Assembly: GCA_900175165.2 (NCBI GenBank)
Contig: FWWN02000421.1
Coordinates: forward strand, 1 to 60,327
Direction: 5' to 3'
Origin: Rhizomucor pusillus
Taxonomy: Eukaryota > Mucoromycota > Mucoromycetes > Mucorales > Lichtheimiaceae
Length of the DNA stretch: 60,327 bases
The position numbers were made by a program, and so were the translations under genes. The notes under the pieces were generated by a model, which saw only the letters and a program-made list of their open reading frames with translations, ran no database searches and had not been told where the DNA came from. This document shows, one piece after another, positions 11,326 to 22,953 of the stretch. Every line of letters starts with the position of its first letter. The first letter of the stretch is position 1.

Positions 11326-14300
11326 CTAATCTACACCCAAAACCTTCTTCAGTTTCACAATGAGAGCCCATTCTTCCTTTGATAAGTCATTCCGGAAGGA
11401 CTCTTTGAGTACATCGATGGATTGTCGTGTAATTCGACTGTAGAATTCGTCGCTTTCATCAAAGTGACGACCGTAAGTCTTTGATGATTCGTATACTGCT
11501 GATTCGACCTTGATAGCAACACCAGCACCAGCGCCACCCTTCTTTACGACTTCCACGGACTTGTGGTTCTGCTCCATGGAGGTGACTTTGCCGAGGGTGA
11601 TGACTTCTCGAGCCTTGGTCTCTGGATTTTGACGTACAACACAGATAGGCGTGCCTAGACGCAGAGTGCCTTCTATAACGTCTACACCCATAATAATGGG
11701 ATCCTTCTTGTTGAAGATAGCACGGGGTACCATCTTGAGGACGCATGGGAAAACGGCCTGTGCTGCTTGATCCTTGCGCTTCTGTTCCAACATTGCTTGG
11801 TTGTATTCAACGAATCGATCGAACAAGTGGTAAATAATGTCTGCCGTGAAGATCTTCATGCCTAATTCTTCAGCCAGATCTTCTGCTTCCTTTTCAACCT
11901 TGACATCGAAGCAGAGCATAACGGCATATTCCCTGGCCTTTTCTAACATTACACTAGCCTTGACAACGTCCTTCTTGTGAACGGGACCAATGTTGATACC
12001 GGATACAGGAATCTTGCTCACACGCAAGAATTCTAGCAAAGCTTCCAATGAACCCAGGGTTGAGGCCTGGACCCAAACACCGTGACCAGTACGGTCGATA
12101 GAGCTCATAAGGTTGGTCAAGTCGGACATGACTTCTTCCTTCAAGTCCTCCTCGTCATCGTCAGGGCCCACAACAAGTAGACGTGAACCGGCGATAGCCT
12201 TTTCCAAATCTGGAGCAGCAATCTTGACACCAAGAGCGGCCTTGACAGACTTGTGGTGAACGTATTGGGACTTGACACGCAGTTCACGTAGAGGTTGTGG
12301 AGTCAGCAACGCACGAACTTGAGTGACGATCGGCCCATTAAGACCGCATACAACAATTTTATCGCCTTCGTGCAACCAGCCATTGACAAGTACAACATCA
12401 ATTGTAGTACCGTGACCTTCAATGACCTTGACTTCAAGTACAGTACATTCAAGTTCACTGATGTACATCAACTTGTCGCTCATACGAGTCTGCGTCAAGT
12501 TGACGAGCAAGTTGAGCATATCCGGGATACCTTCACCAGTGATAGCTGATGTAGGAACGAGCGATACGTATTTGGCGAAGTTGGGGTTCTTGTAGTAAAG
12601 AGCAGCATTGAGACCCTGTTCAGCAAAGGCAAGGATGGTCTTTTCAACACGTTGCTCGAATTCTTGTTTGACAGACTTCTTCTGCTTAGCCAGAGATGCT
12701 TGGAAGGAGTTGTTTGGAGTAGCATTCCACTGGAACAGACGATCGATCTTGTTGAGAGCAACAATAAATGGTGTTCTGCGATCTCTCAAAAGACGAATAG
12801 ATTCGAGGGTTTGAGGTTCAAGACCGTGCATGATGTCAACGACAAGGATAGCAATGTTACAAAGAGAGCTACCACGAGATCGAAGGTTGGTGAAAGATTC
12901 GTGTCCAGGGGTATCGATGATCAAAAGACCAGGCACCTTAAGCTCCTCAACGCGATCCTTACCCAAGACGGCAGTCTTCTTCTCGATAGCTTCGGCTGGG
13001 AAGTAGGTAGCACCAATCTGCTGAGTGATACCACCTGCTTCGCCTTCTTGGACGTTTGTTTGACGGATCTTATCCAGCAATTTGGTTTTTCCAGTATCGA
13101 CGTGACCCAAGATACAACAAATTGGAGAGCGAAGATCGTCCTTGGAGCGCGCTGCCATTGCATCTTTCTGTCTTTGGATACGACGAGCAGCTGCTTCTTG
13201 TTTCTTCTTGAGTGCTGCACGCTGCGCTGCACTGAGCTCCTCTTCGTCGCTGCTATCGTAAGAGTCGTCGCTATCTGTCTCAGATTCTGATCCTTCCTCA
13301 GATTCGCTCTCGTCAGATTCGGCTGCGGCAGACTTGCTGGCTGCTTGCTTCTTCTTGGGTTGCTTTTCTTCTTCCTCTTCATCTTCAGTTTCATCTTCCC
13401 AATCATCTTTGACCTTCTCTTCAGCTTTAGCTGCTGCAGGTTCTTCGTCACTGCTAAGAGCAGCCTTTTCCCAGTCATCTTCCTCCTCAGCTATAACGTC
13501 TGGTTAGAATAAATGCGATACACCTCTCTTTTGGCACTGTACATACATTCTTCTTGCTTCTTTTTGGCTTCTTCCTCCTCCTTTCGCTTGCGCTCTTCTT
13601 CCTCTCGCTTCTTACGTTCCTCTTCTTCTTTCTTTCGCTGGGCTTCTTGTTCTTCTCTCGGGCTTCTTCTCTTTCGTCTATTTTCATGGATAACCTTTGG
13701 TTTCTCTCCAGTAGCTTTGTCATCTTCTTTCTTTTGTTCTTCAAAAGCGGCAATCTTTACAGTGCCAGACTCCAACATTTGCTGGTGACGAAGCTGTGCT
13801 CGTCGTTGGGCTTCCTTTTGAGCTTTGGTAAGATATTTGCCTTCCTTCTTCAGTTGTTCAATCTTGGCCTATTCAAAACATTAGTAAACCTTGCTTGATA
13901 CAGTTCACCTTTCAGAATAATTACCTTTTGCTTTTCTTTCTTGAGTCGTTTTGCTTCCTCAATTCTAGCAAGCTCCTCTTCTTCGCGACGTCTCTCTTCC
14001 TCAATTCGCTTTCGTTCTTCCTCTGCCTTTCTTCGGGCTTCCTCCTCGGCGGCCTTCTGAGCCTCGAGCATTTTCTAATAGTATTTTGTCAATATCGTCG
14101 AATACATTGTGGATCGGGCATTTGAAACTTACTCTCAGGGCAGAAACTGCAGGACCCTTCTTCTTCTTACCAGAAGTCGGTGCTGGAGCTGCAGCGGGTG
14201 CAGGTCTAGGCTCGGGTTCTTCAGCAGCAGGTGCAGGCTCTTCTTCAACCTCTTTTTTCTGTGCCTTTTTCTTCTTCTTTGATTTGGACTTCGATTGCTG

Positions 14301-15040
14301 AGCTGGTTCTTCGTCTTCATCTTCTTTCTTTCCTTCTGTACCGAGAATCTTATCGAGCTCTGCAGCTTCTTCCTGTTCTTTCTTCTTCTTTTCAAGATTT
14401 GCCAGACGTTTGGCTTCCTTTTGTCGTTCCTTCTTCAACCGCTCCTTTTCTTTCTTTGTCAAAATACGTGGGGCTTCTTCATCAGCAGCCGGTGCCGGTT
14501 CGGGAGCTGCGGCCTTTGCCTGCTTCTTATTCTTTTTGTTCTTCTTTCTATCGTTCACCCAATCAAGGTCGTCCTCTTCGTCGACAGGTTCTGCTGCGTC
14601 AGCAGCTGGCTCCTCCTCCTCTGGTTCTGGCTGTTCCTCGATATCCTCGGGCTCGGGCTCTGGCTGTGCGTTTGCCTTCTTTTTGTTCTTCTTAACTTTG
14701 TTCTTCGCTGCTTTGTTCACCATAGCCATAAGACTAAACAGTACAAATAAGCGGACTGTGTGCCACAAGGTTTTTGCTGCGGTTCGGCTGGTTTGCACTT
14801 ACCCGTCGTCTTCATCGTCTCCACCCATGTTTGCTAGTACATCAAAGGCAGCCGAGCGCTTGGCAAAGGTCTCATCGTCCTCCTCGGTTTCAGCAGGAAT
14901 GGCACCCGTCAATTGAGCGTCCTGCTCAAATTCCTCGTCCCTGAAAGATTCTCGTTAAACATTTTTGAGCATCGGTGATAATCACCCGCAACCTACCAGT
15001 AGTCGTCCTTTCTCTTGTTTCCAGACTTCTTCTTTCCCAT
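11326..15040 (-). CDS. FUN12: Translation initiation factor eIF5B
   Basis: Ribosome-dependent GTPase that joins the 60S subunit to the initiation complex. The C-terminal two thirds is the IF2/eIF5B core: P-loop [15 protein letters not shown] and NKIDR motifs, then domains II to IV ending in [10 protein letters not shown]. The N-terminal third is a highly charged Lys/Glu region, normal for eukaryotic eIF5B and dispensable in yeast. It is spread over several exons. The start [15 protein letters not shown] at 15040 splices to [10 protein letters not shown], and later introns lie near 14060-14130, 13870-13930 and 13500-13545. The window shows the whole gene. Large open frames on the opposite strand here are shadows of the Lys/Glu codons. 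Confidence 0.95.
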
Positions 15041-16142
15041 GATCTGCCAAGGACTGAATTAAATGAAGCAAAAACCGAATCCGGTCTACGGAGCAGTTGA
15101 GTTTGTCACTCGACCATTTTTACAATGCAAAAAAGAAGGGCAAGTCACAATATCGCAAAAATGAACGGATAAAACGATATAAATGGTCAGTCTTTGGGAG
15201 CCCAAGAAGTAAATGAGCAACAGTTCTAAAACTACAATAAGCCCGATTATGTACGTATTAGTCGTAAAAATTAATGGTGTAGATAGCTACGTGATAACTG
15301 AAAGACAAACAAAGAAGGAAAGACACATAGATGATACTCAGGGATATTGTACCTTAGATACGATAGCAAAGAAGTTAGTGCCTGCGGCAGCGTCATCGCC
15401 TTCTCAACCGCAGTCAACCGCTGCTGCACATCCTCACATCCAGTCTAGCTTGTGCACTGTACTCGTTACTGCATTTCTGTATATACTCACTATCCATTGA
15501 TGCTGTATATTCTAGACTATAAGAATACAAAGCCCTTCTAAGCATAAAAATTGTTTATACAGCGGATATATTTGTGCAAGTTACTAGCCAATGATTTGAT
15601 TTGAATCATTGTTATTATGCTGCTCGTCGTCGACGATGTCCCCGATGAGTCCACAGCTTCTCTTTCGCCGATAAACGAGGAACAAACTTCTCCGAGGATT
15701 CCGTATCCCTTGGTAAAAATCAGGGATTATATTACGTTAAAAACTATCTAGCGTGAATCGTCACTAGGCCGCGTAGAGCACAGGATTGGCGATGGCGACC
15801 ACAATCTAAGTATGTTTTTAACTTTGAGCTATTACAGCATGCATGATGCGATGCGCTGCTGGTCTCCACATCGGTCTGCTGCTGTCGGGCCCAGAAAAAA
15901 AAAAAAAGGTTACAACACATGCTGCTGTTTTCTGGTCTGTCGAACTGGTTACAAAAATGTCAACTGTCTTTTTCCTACCGTTTTAAATTCCTTAGTGAAT
16001 TCTTAATCTATCATTGCTGCGTATTTACAACGATGGCAAAGAGCGATGAACACAGAAAAAGCGCGGTTTCGTCAAGCAACAGCAGCGAGGAACAGACCCT
16101 TGCTTCAAAAAAGGCACCAGGATCAAATTCCTTATTGGCGAT
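15041..16142. other. intergenic, divergent eIF5B and MFS gene
   Basis: Contains the eIF5B promoter and a 13-A tract at 15895-15907. A short coding-like stretch at 15618-15713 (+) begins MLLVVDDVPDESTASLSPIN and ends at a GTAAAA donor, but no following exon could be joined convincingly. The open frame starting at 16033 runs out of phase with the transporter and is not taken as its N-terminus. Confidence 0.4.
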
Positions 16143-17970
16143 ATGCACGCAGACTCCGACCCGCAGCAGCTATCGATGGCGCACAAGCATTTGATTATAT
16201 TCATTGTAGCGCTGAGCGGTATCAGCGGGCCCCTCGGGAGTATGATCAACATGCCTGGCTTGCTGAGCGTCGCCGACGATCTCCACACCAGCATGTCGGC
16301 TGTCAACGGTAGCGTCTCCGCATACGTTGTATTTATGGGTCTGGCGGTAAGCATACGTATCATCAATTGTGCAGAGAAATTTTATATTCTAACTATGCAA
16401 GTTAGCCCCTGGTGTGGGCCAGTCTGAGCGATCAATTTGGAAGAAAGAGAATATACCTTTTGAGCGCGATACTCGGCATAGTCGCATCCATTATCTGTGC
16501 CGCCTCGACGAACATTGCCATGCTGATCGTGTACCGAGCCGTCCAAGCTGCAGGACACTGTGCCGGTCAATCGTTAGGTGGAAACAGAAGAGAAGAATCG
16601 ACTAGTAAAAAGGTTATAGATTATCTAATAGGAAATCATACTAGGCGCTGGAGTCATCGCAGACACGATGCCGATTCATCAGCGGGGAAGAGCATATGGA
16701 TTCTTTAAGATTGGTCCAATGATAGGTCCAGTGATAGGCAAGAAATAATTTGCTGCTTGTCTGCATTATTTATTGTCAAACTGACCGTGCTTATTATTTT
16801 GATTGCATGTCAGGTCCCATGGTCGGAGGTTTGTTGCAAACAGCAGAACAATTACAAAGAGGAGATGTGACTCACGTCGAGTATACACAGGTGTCCTTTG
16901 CCGGTTTTTAGGATGGCAATTAACGTTTTACTTTCAAGCGATTCTGGGTAAGTGAGAATTTGGCAGAGATAAACAAAGAGGCAAGGCAAAGCACGCAAAA
17001 AGCAACAGCATTAACTTTATGCCTGCAGGCGCTGTATTGCTTGCGTTGATCGCCCTGTTGCTACCAGAAACGCTGTGAAAAAAGAAAAATGCAAACAAGC
17101 TAGAGCAGCAGGAAAAGCGATCTTCATCTAGTGGTGGTAGAAACATATTCAAACCATTCCTGCCGTTGTTTTCGATGCTCCAGGATCCAACCATGATCGC
17201 TATCACCTCGTACAGCACAGTCATCTATGGATGTCTTTATCTCCTGGCAAGTGCCACAGAGAAAGATCCAAGAAAGAAACAGACGTTTTTAATTGTTTTA
17301 TATATAGAACCCAACGATTACAGATGCATTCCAGAGGGACTATGGATACAGTCAATGGCAGATCGGGTTGACGTACCTTGCATTCGGCGTAGGCTTGATG
17401 ATTGGCTCTGTGCTTGCTGGGCGCAATGCAGATTGGATCCTTCGTCGGTTGCAAAAGCGCGGGGCAGTTGTTCCAGAAGTGCGTCTAAGAGCAATGATCC
17501 CGTCCTTCTTTTTGATTCCTGCTGGATACTTAATCTATGGCTGGACGGTGCAGTACCGCGTCGGTGCCTATGCTCCTATCATTGGTTTGTTTGTTTGCAA
17601 GTATTATTCTAATAGATTTTATATCCTATTTGAGCCCAACAACAATCTACGATTTAGATGCTCTCGGCAAATGTCGGCATTTACACCGTCCAATGTATAC
17701 CTTGTAGACTCGCAGCCAGGTTGCTCTGCCAGAGCGGTTGCTATCAATAATTGTTTCCGCTCGATTGCCAGTGCGATCACGGCCATCTTCTCGACACAAG
17801 CGCTGCATGGCCCTGGCCCTGGCCCTGGCATCTTGTACACCATCCTGGCAGCTATCAACGTTGCTAACATTGGCTTCGTTGTTGTGTGCATGATCTATGG
17901 CCAACGATGGCGTCAAGCTGTTGTCAAGAAACGTGGAAATGCTACATCAGATGCTGATACTTCTATATAG
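16143..17970 (+). pseudogene. MFS (DHA1-type) transporter with in-frame TGA
   Basis: Twelve-helix drug/H+ antiporter-like major facilitator. Assembled exons give MHADSDPQQLSMAHKHLIIF, then motif A as SDQFGRKR, motif C-like GPMIGPVIGPMVGG, GWQLTFYFQ, LLLPETL and, in the second half, FTPSNVYLVD. Splicing uses two GC-AG introns (16738-16813 and 17247-17307) and a 15-nt exon at 16814-16828. The frame is intact apart from a TGA at 17076-17078, straight after LLLPETL, where relatives usually have Arg (CGA to TGA is one transition). Downstream codons stay in the same frame through NIFKPFLPLFSMLQDPTM to the end. I could not remove the TGA with a plausible intron. It may be a recent null allele, a sequencing error or readthrough; the gene otherwise looks fresh. 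The start at 16143 is uncertain. Confidence 0.7.
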
Positions 17971-19868
17971 ATGAAGACAACAACAGCAAATACCGACAAA
18001 GACAATCCCGAGCTAGGAGATAACCCTAGCAGTGTGCAGCAGCAGCAAGAAACTGAGCATGCTTTGACACGCACTGCTTCTAGACGCAGTGCGCTTTAAT
18101 TTTCTTTTCTAACCCCCCCCCCGCTTAATTAACTACACCCTTACCAATAATCTGTGTACACTCCTCCCTTATTTTAACATTTTCTTCCTCGAACGTTTAT
18201 TCTTTTAGTACGATATTCGCCGTGGTGAGCCATAGGTAGCAAATTTATATCGACTTCAATGCTAACCACTCTTAATAAAGCATGTGAGCTTGCCATGTAC
18301 CAAAAATGTAAGAATTACTTACGAAGCCACTCGGAAGAGCAAAGTGAGGTAATGTCCATGCTTTTCACGGATGCCATTCCGGCATCTCGAGCTTTTACAT
18401 GGTTAGCGAACAAAGCTTGAACAATAACTCGATCTCGTTGGATTCATGCATAATACAAAAAAAAACAAAATCGGTTTGTATGCAACAAATTTTCAGGACG
18501 CAAATATACATAAAGGATCAACGCAAAAAATCTATGGATACTTTCGACGCAAAGCGAAAGGAAAATCCTGTAAATAGGATTTCTAGTCGCAAATTGGTGC
18601 TCTGCAGCCCAGTTAACAACATCACACAGAGTACAACCTGATATTTAATCACTTAAGAATGTCATTGTACTAGAAAATAAGTTCGAGTGGAAATCAAATA
18701 TAAGCCAGGACGGTCAAGATAGTAGGAAAGACAGGCTAGTGAGAGAGGCTGCGAACACAATCCAGTGAACCTAGCTTGAAATATTTCCTGATTCTACGCT
18801 CAATCCTATCAATATGTCTGACAACTTCAATCATGAGCCATGAATCGCGTCTTAAACATGTCTCAATATCATTAATTATTATATCATGTCTGTAAGGATG
18901 GATGGAGTTAGAACAGGAGCTAATATGCATAGTGATCTCGTCGTTATCTACAACTATCTCTAGTGAAACTTGATTCTGAGCTACGTCTCTGTTATTGTTA
19001 AGCTTGCTTTTTTTCCGTCATCAAGTTTAGCCTATATGTTATCCATTAGGATTTACTACGGGCGCCCCATGTTTGTACGGAAGTCAGTAGACATGCTGAT
19101 AGTTAACACGCTTTTGCTTTCAATCCGTCCTTCTCATTCTCGACTATCTCCAATGGAATCGATCAATAACAAAGCTTACGGTACTCGTGAGAAGATCTAG
19201 AAATACGTATACGTACATACACTTTGATCATATTCATAAGTAAGATTATGTTTGGTTCCAAGCAAAATGCGTCAGAAATGTTCGTTGCAGTGCGTGGATC
19301 AAAAGCAAATTCATCAAGGAGAGGAGGGATATGTCTTACGATGGGCGTCTCCACTAAATATGGTACGTTTTTCAAACATCTACGAAAGTGGGGCACCCGA
19401 ATTTACGTTCTGGGAGCGTCCGTAGTAAATCTCTATCCAATCCATTACATATAGTACTAAGTCAGTTGAGGTCCGCCGCTTCATCAAATCTACACTTTGG
19501 AAAGGATAAACGACGAATCATTGATTTGATTTCGTTACAGTTATGTTGTAGTCGTAAGCGTTTTTCTAGCTCAGCAGGGTCAAACTAGTGATACAAATGC
19601 TAAGAAAAAATAAAGGAAGAAGAGAGAACTGGTTCATGTGCTTTACTAGAATGAAATGAGGATTATTTACTGCTCAAGATCTGCTGCAACAATGTCAACA
19701 ATCGAGAGTGCTGCGGTAGTGAAGATTCTGCAAACTGCTGATGCGAGAAAGGGATAGGCGAAACTCCAGTTCGGAAGTTTGCATGTCATTTTCCACATCC
19801 GCAAGAATCGGTCCGTCCGTCTGGAGCGAAGTAGTCACAGTTCTTCCATTAAGTCATCGATTGCGAAA
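17971..19868. other. long intergenic region without a recognisable gene
   Basis: AT-rich. Open frames up to about 80 codons occur on both strands (for example 18399-18641 and 19224-19454), but none shows a domain, splice continuation or coding-like composition. Immediately after the transporter stop there is Gln/Thr-rich readable sequence (17974-18100) that may be its 3' UTR. A run of ten C lies at 18113-18122. Confidence 0.5.
18113..18122. repeat. poly-C homopolymer, 10 nt
   Basis: Ten consecutive C downstream of the MFS gene. It is a likely site of length error or slippage. No function is inferred. Confidence 0.9.
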
Positions 19869-20136
19869 ATGTTTATGCCACAGGTAGGTCACCAAACTTA
19901 TTCCGTGGTAGATTCAAAATCTTAACGACTTATACTCTGTAGCAACCGAAGTTGACGCCCGAACAGAAGGCCATGCTTAGATTGCGCACCATTGGTACCG
20001 TTACCAACTTTGTTACAGTTGTTGCGGCTCTTCGGGCTGGTAAGCTCATATGCAAATAATATCAGAAGGTCTCGCGTCTAACTGAACGAAACTATAAGTT
20101 CCCTTCGTCGTGGAATACGCGAAGAAATTCTTCTAA
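19869..20136 (+). CDS. TOM5: Mitochondrial import receptor subunit Tom5
   Basis: Small tail-anchored subunit of the TOM complex of the mitochondrial outer membrane. Three exons (19869-19883, 19943-20039, 20099-20136) code for only 49 residues, and the first exon is 15 nt (MFMPQ). The rest reads QPKLTPEQKAMLRLRTIGTV, then a hydrophobic segment FVTVVAALRAVPFVV and a basic end YAKKFF. This follows the metazoan Tom5 plan (PKLDPEE, VALLRVTPF) residue for residue in several places. All three exons join in frame with GT-AG introns of 59 nt. The gene is easy to miss because no single open frame exceeds about 35 codons. Confidence 0.82.
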
Positions 20137-21165
20137 GCGTTATCCGCCAACCTGGTCCTCCCTTCCACTGTATAGAGTCTTGTTTCATTAAAAGCAATCA
20201 TGTGTTAATTTTGGAAATATCCGAAGTCGATGATTCGCAAGCGGATAATAGAGTCTTAAAACTGCACTTGATTCATGTGTTATTAAATGTGAAGTCTGAC
20301 GGATTCATGTTGTTGTCTGCATGTAGTAGAAAGGGGCTTAATTTGCATTTGACTGACAATCTCGTCATCTCCCTCTTTTCCCTTGAGCTGATGGAGTCCA
20401 TTCGACAAAAATTTTTACCATGATTGGCGATAGGTAGATAATAGACAATGCGCATAAATAATAGGTCCTGAATTTTCCATCAACTTTTATCACATGCAGC
20501 TAGTAGTATACAAGTGGTCGGAAGAAGGGCCAGTGAAGTAGGGTCGCTTACAACCAGATATGTTGGAGTAAAAGTGTCATTCTAAAGTCTTGCTAGACAC
20601 TTGTATCTAAGGTATGTATGTAAATACGAAGGGGCTTTGATGTAATGCGCGTCGCGTGCCCTTGATAATCCGAATGTAGGAGGATACCAAACTGATGGAA
20701 GCAACGCATGATTGAGCAATTAATATACTTCTTTGCCTAGCGCCGATCGTACGTATATACGTCGATCTGAAGTGTCTGTTCATATTGAACTGATTTGGCA
20801 ACAGGCGCATGGTTCATGAAGCTGAATATAGACGGAAATTGCAAGCATGATTGGCTTTGAAAGTGCAGCATGTGCATAAGTGTCAGATGTGTCTGCGGGG
20901 TCCTCGTGCAGGTTGAAAAAGTTCCAGTTCAGGGCCCTCATCCAACTCGTGTCTCTTTTTTCCTTTCAGCTTGTCGTCAGCTCTTCAACTCCTTTCTATA
21001 CAATTGCTATCAAACCCCACTTTGTTCTATCAGGTTTTTATCTGTTGCTGTTGCTGAAGAACCTCCTCTTTCTCCTGCGCGCCGCCTTTCTCGTGCCTCC
21101 CTGCTTGACTACTTGACTTTTTCGGTTTTATTGTGCTTGTGGAATCGGCTTGATTGCTCATTCTC
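20137..21165. other. intergenic, no clear gene
   Basis: Holds the Tom5 3' flank and the promoter and 5' leader of the coiled-coil gene. Pyrimidine-rich stretches at 20950-21120 create open frames (20870-21205 and 20880-21116) that look like leader sequence rather than protein. I see nothing else. Confidence 0.5.
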
Positions 21166-22953
21166 ATGTTTGCAAAGTCGAAACGATTTCAAGACGGTAA
21201 GCTGACGGCATGACAAAACGATAATTCACCAACAATTTTTTGCCGCGTTTAAAGGTCCAAAAGACTATATTCCAGGCCCTGGAGAGTACAACCCGTTGAC
21301 AGCGGACGAACTGAGTAAACACAAGCGATATGGTTTCCTGCAACAAACGAGCCGCTTTGGACCAGACGGTATAGGTTTGTGATACAAAAACTTGCGAGCG
21401 CGCCTTTATAGCATCTCACGCATCTATTCTCGAACGTCATCAGAACCTTCTGGAGAGTTTTATGCAAGTACCGAACATTCCTTGCCCAGTCTATCGAGTG
21501 AGACTAGATTATCGCTATCGTCGAGCAGCACTACCAAAACTGAGGATGCGCGCACTCGGCGTCAAATGAGCGACATGGCTAGTCAGTTTGAAAAATATCG
21601 CGTTGCCATGCAAAAGGAGATTGATGCACTGCAGCTGAAAAGTCGAAAAATGGAGTCCAATTTACAAGCAGCATTATCCCAAAAGGAATCCATTCAGTCC
21701 AATCTTCTCAACAAGGAACAGGAACTTGCGGAGATGCGAATGAAGAATAACACGTTGCAAAAAACAGTTAGTGGGCAATTGAGAACTCTGACGTAACTAG
21801 AGAATTGCTTCTAACATGCAGCTTCAGCTAAATCGATTAGAGAAAAATATTGAAAAGTCTCCCAGAGTGATACAGCTTCAGAAGCAACTGGAGCAGGTAC
21901 AAAACGAGCTGCATTCGTCCAAAGAAGCTGCTGAAAGGTCGCACGAAGAGCAGATCGCGGAACAATCCCGATTAGTTTCAGCCATAACGGAGAAGGATAA
22001 CACCATATCCGAACTGCAATCGCAAATAGATACCCAGTCCACTACCATCACAGATCTGAACAACGAACTTGAAACCACCAAAAGTGATATTACGCGAATG
22101 AAAAAGGAGAATGAAACAGCTGTATCTCAGTTACAGGCGGAACTGCTTGCAATATCTGAAAAATTGGCGGCAGCACTTGGCAAAATCGAAGAAAAGGACG
22201 ATAAGCTTCAAAAGTCGGAATCAGCAATATTGGAATTACAAACAGCAATGCAGACTTTGCAGAATGAAAAAGCTACACTTCAAGAAGATATTCAGCAGAT
22301 GAATGCACAGCACAAGAAGCAGATGGAAGTATGGAAAAACGAACAGAAAGAACTCAGCGACGAGGTACAGCGTCTACAGTCGGCTGTGCAGCAACATGTC
22401 CAGCAAATAGAATCAACACAAATGCAGCTATCCGAAGAAAGAGAGCAAGCCGAATGTCTCCGAGAGACAGCAAAACAGCAAGAACAGGAAATAGAACGAA
22501 AAACGAAAATGTCTCACAAACTTCGGAATCAATTAAGCGCGTATAGGACACATATGACAGGTGTCATGCAAGAGATGCGGAGCCAATTCGTGTCACATTG
22601 CCAGCAGAAAGATGAAAATCTTCAACGAGTCGCCAAGGAGTTGGTGCAAGCAAAGATATTCATAAACAACCAAGCACAGTACTTGGATGGTCTTAAATCA
22701 GAATTACATTGGATATCCAAATGGAATCAACAGCTCCAAGATTTAATCCAAGCCCTGTATGACGATGCAACAATGCGGAACCCAATCGGATGCAAGCGTG
22801 ACTCCAGTTTACAGGACTCGAAACCAGTGCGCAAAGGTAGATATCAAACGCATCGATGCATAGCAAAAGGTGCATATGCGCTAACACATATACATCCCAG
22901 AATCCCTAACTGACTCTGGTTTCTTTACCGGAACAGAAGTCAAAGATACCTAG
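21166..22953 (+). CDS. Coiled-coil protein with HMMR-like N-terminus
   Basis: Five exons (21166-21196, 21255-21368, 21444-21766, 21822-22836, 22901-22953) give about 511 residues. The N-terminus reads MFAKSKRFQD, then PGPGEYNPLT and KRYGFLQQTSRFG. This is the layout of the microtubule-associated HMMR/RHAMM N-terminus and of SHIPPO/STPGR repeats (PGPGxY). From about residue 120 to 450 it is a nearly uninterrupted heptad coiled coil rich in Gln, Glu and Lys. A conserved-looking segment near 22560-22740 (AKIFINNQAQYLDGLKSELH) precedes the tail. The last intron (22837-22900) moves the end from 22913 to 22953 and gives a C-terminus ending in GTEVKDT. A role in microtubule or spindle organisation is inferred from the N-terminal resemblance only. 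Confidence 0.72.

Noticed and set aside
13513..14916. Several long Phe/Leu/Ser-rich plus-strand frames
   Set aside because: They are the complement of the Lys/Glu codons of the eIF5B N-terminal region.
16033..16194. Open frame MAKSDEHRKSAVSSSNSS as N-terminus of the MFS transporter
   Set aside because: It is out of phase with the transporter start at 16143, and no intron long enough can join them.
16829..16920. Apparent frameshift in the MFS gene
   Set aside because: A 62-nt GT-AG intron (16829-16890) restores GGVLCRFLGWQLTFYF, so the frame is intact here.
22837..22913. End of the coiled-coil protein at RIPN (22913)
   Set aside because: A GTAGAT donor at 22837 and CCCAG acceptor at 22900 give a better, in-frame terminal exon ending at 22953.
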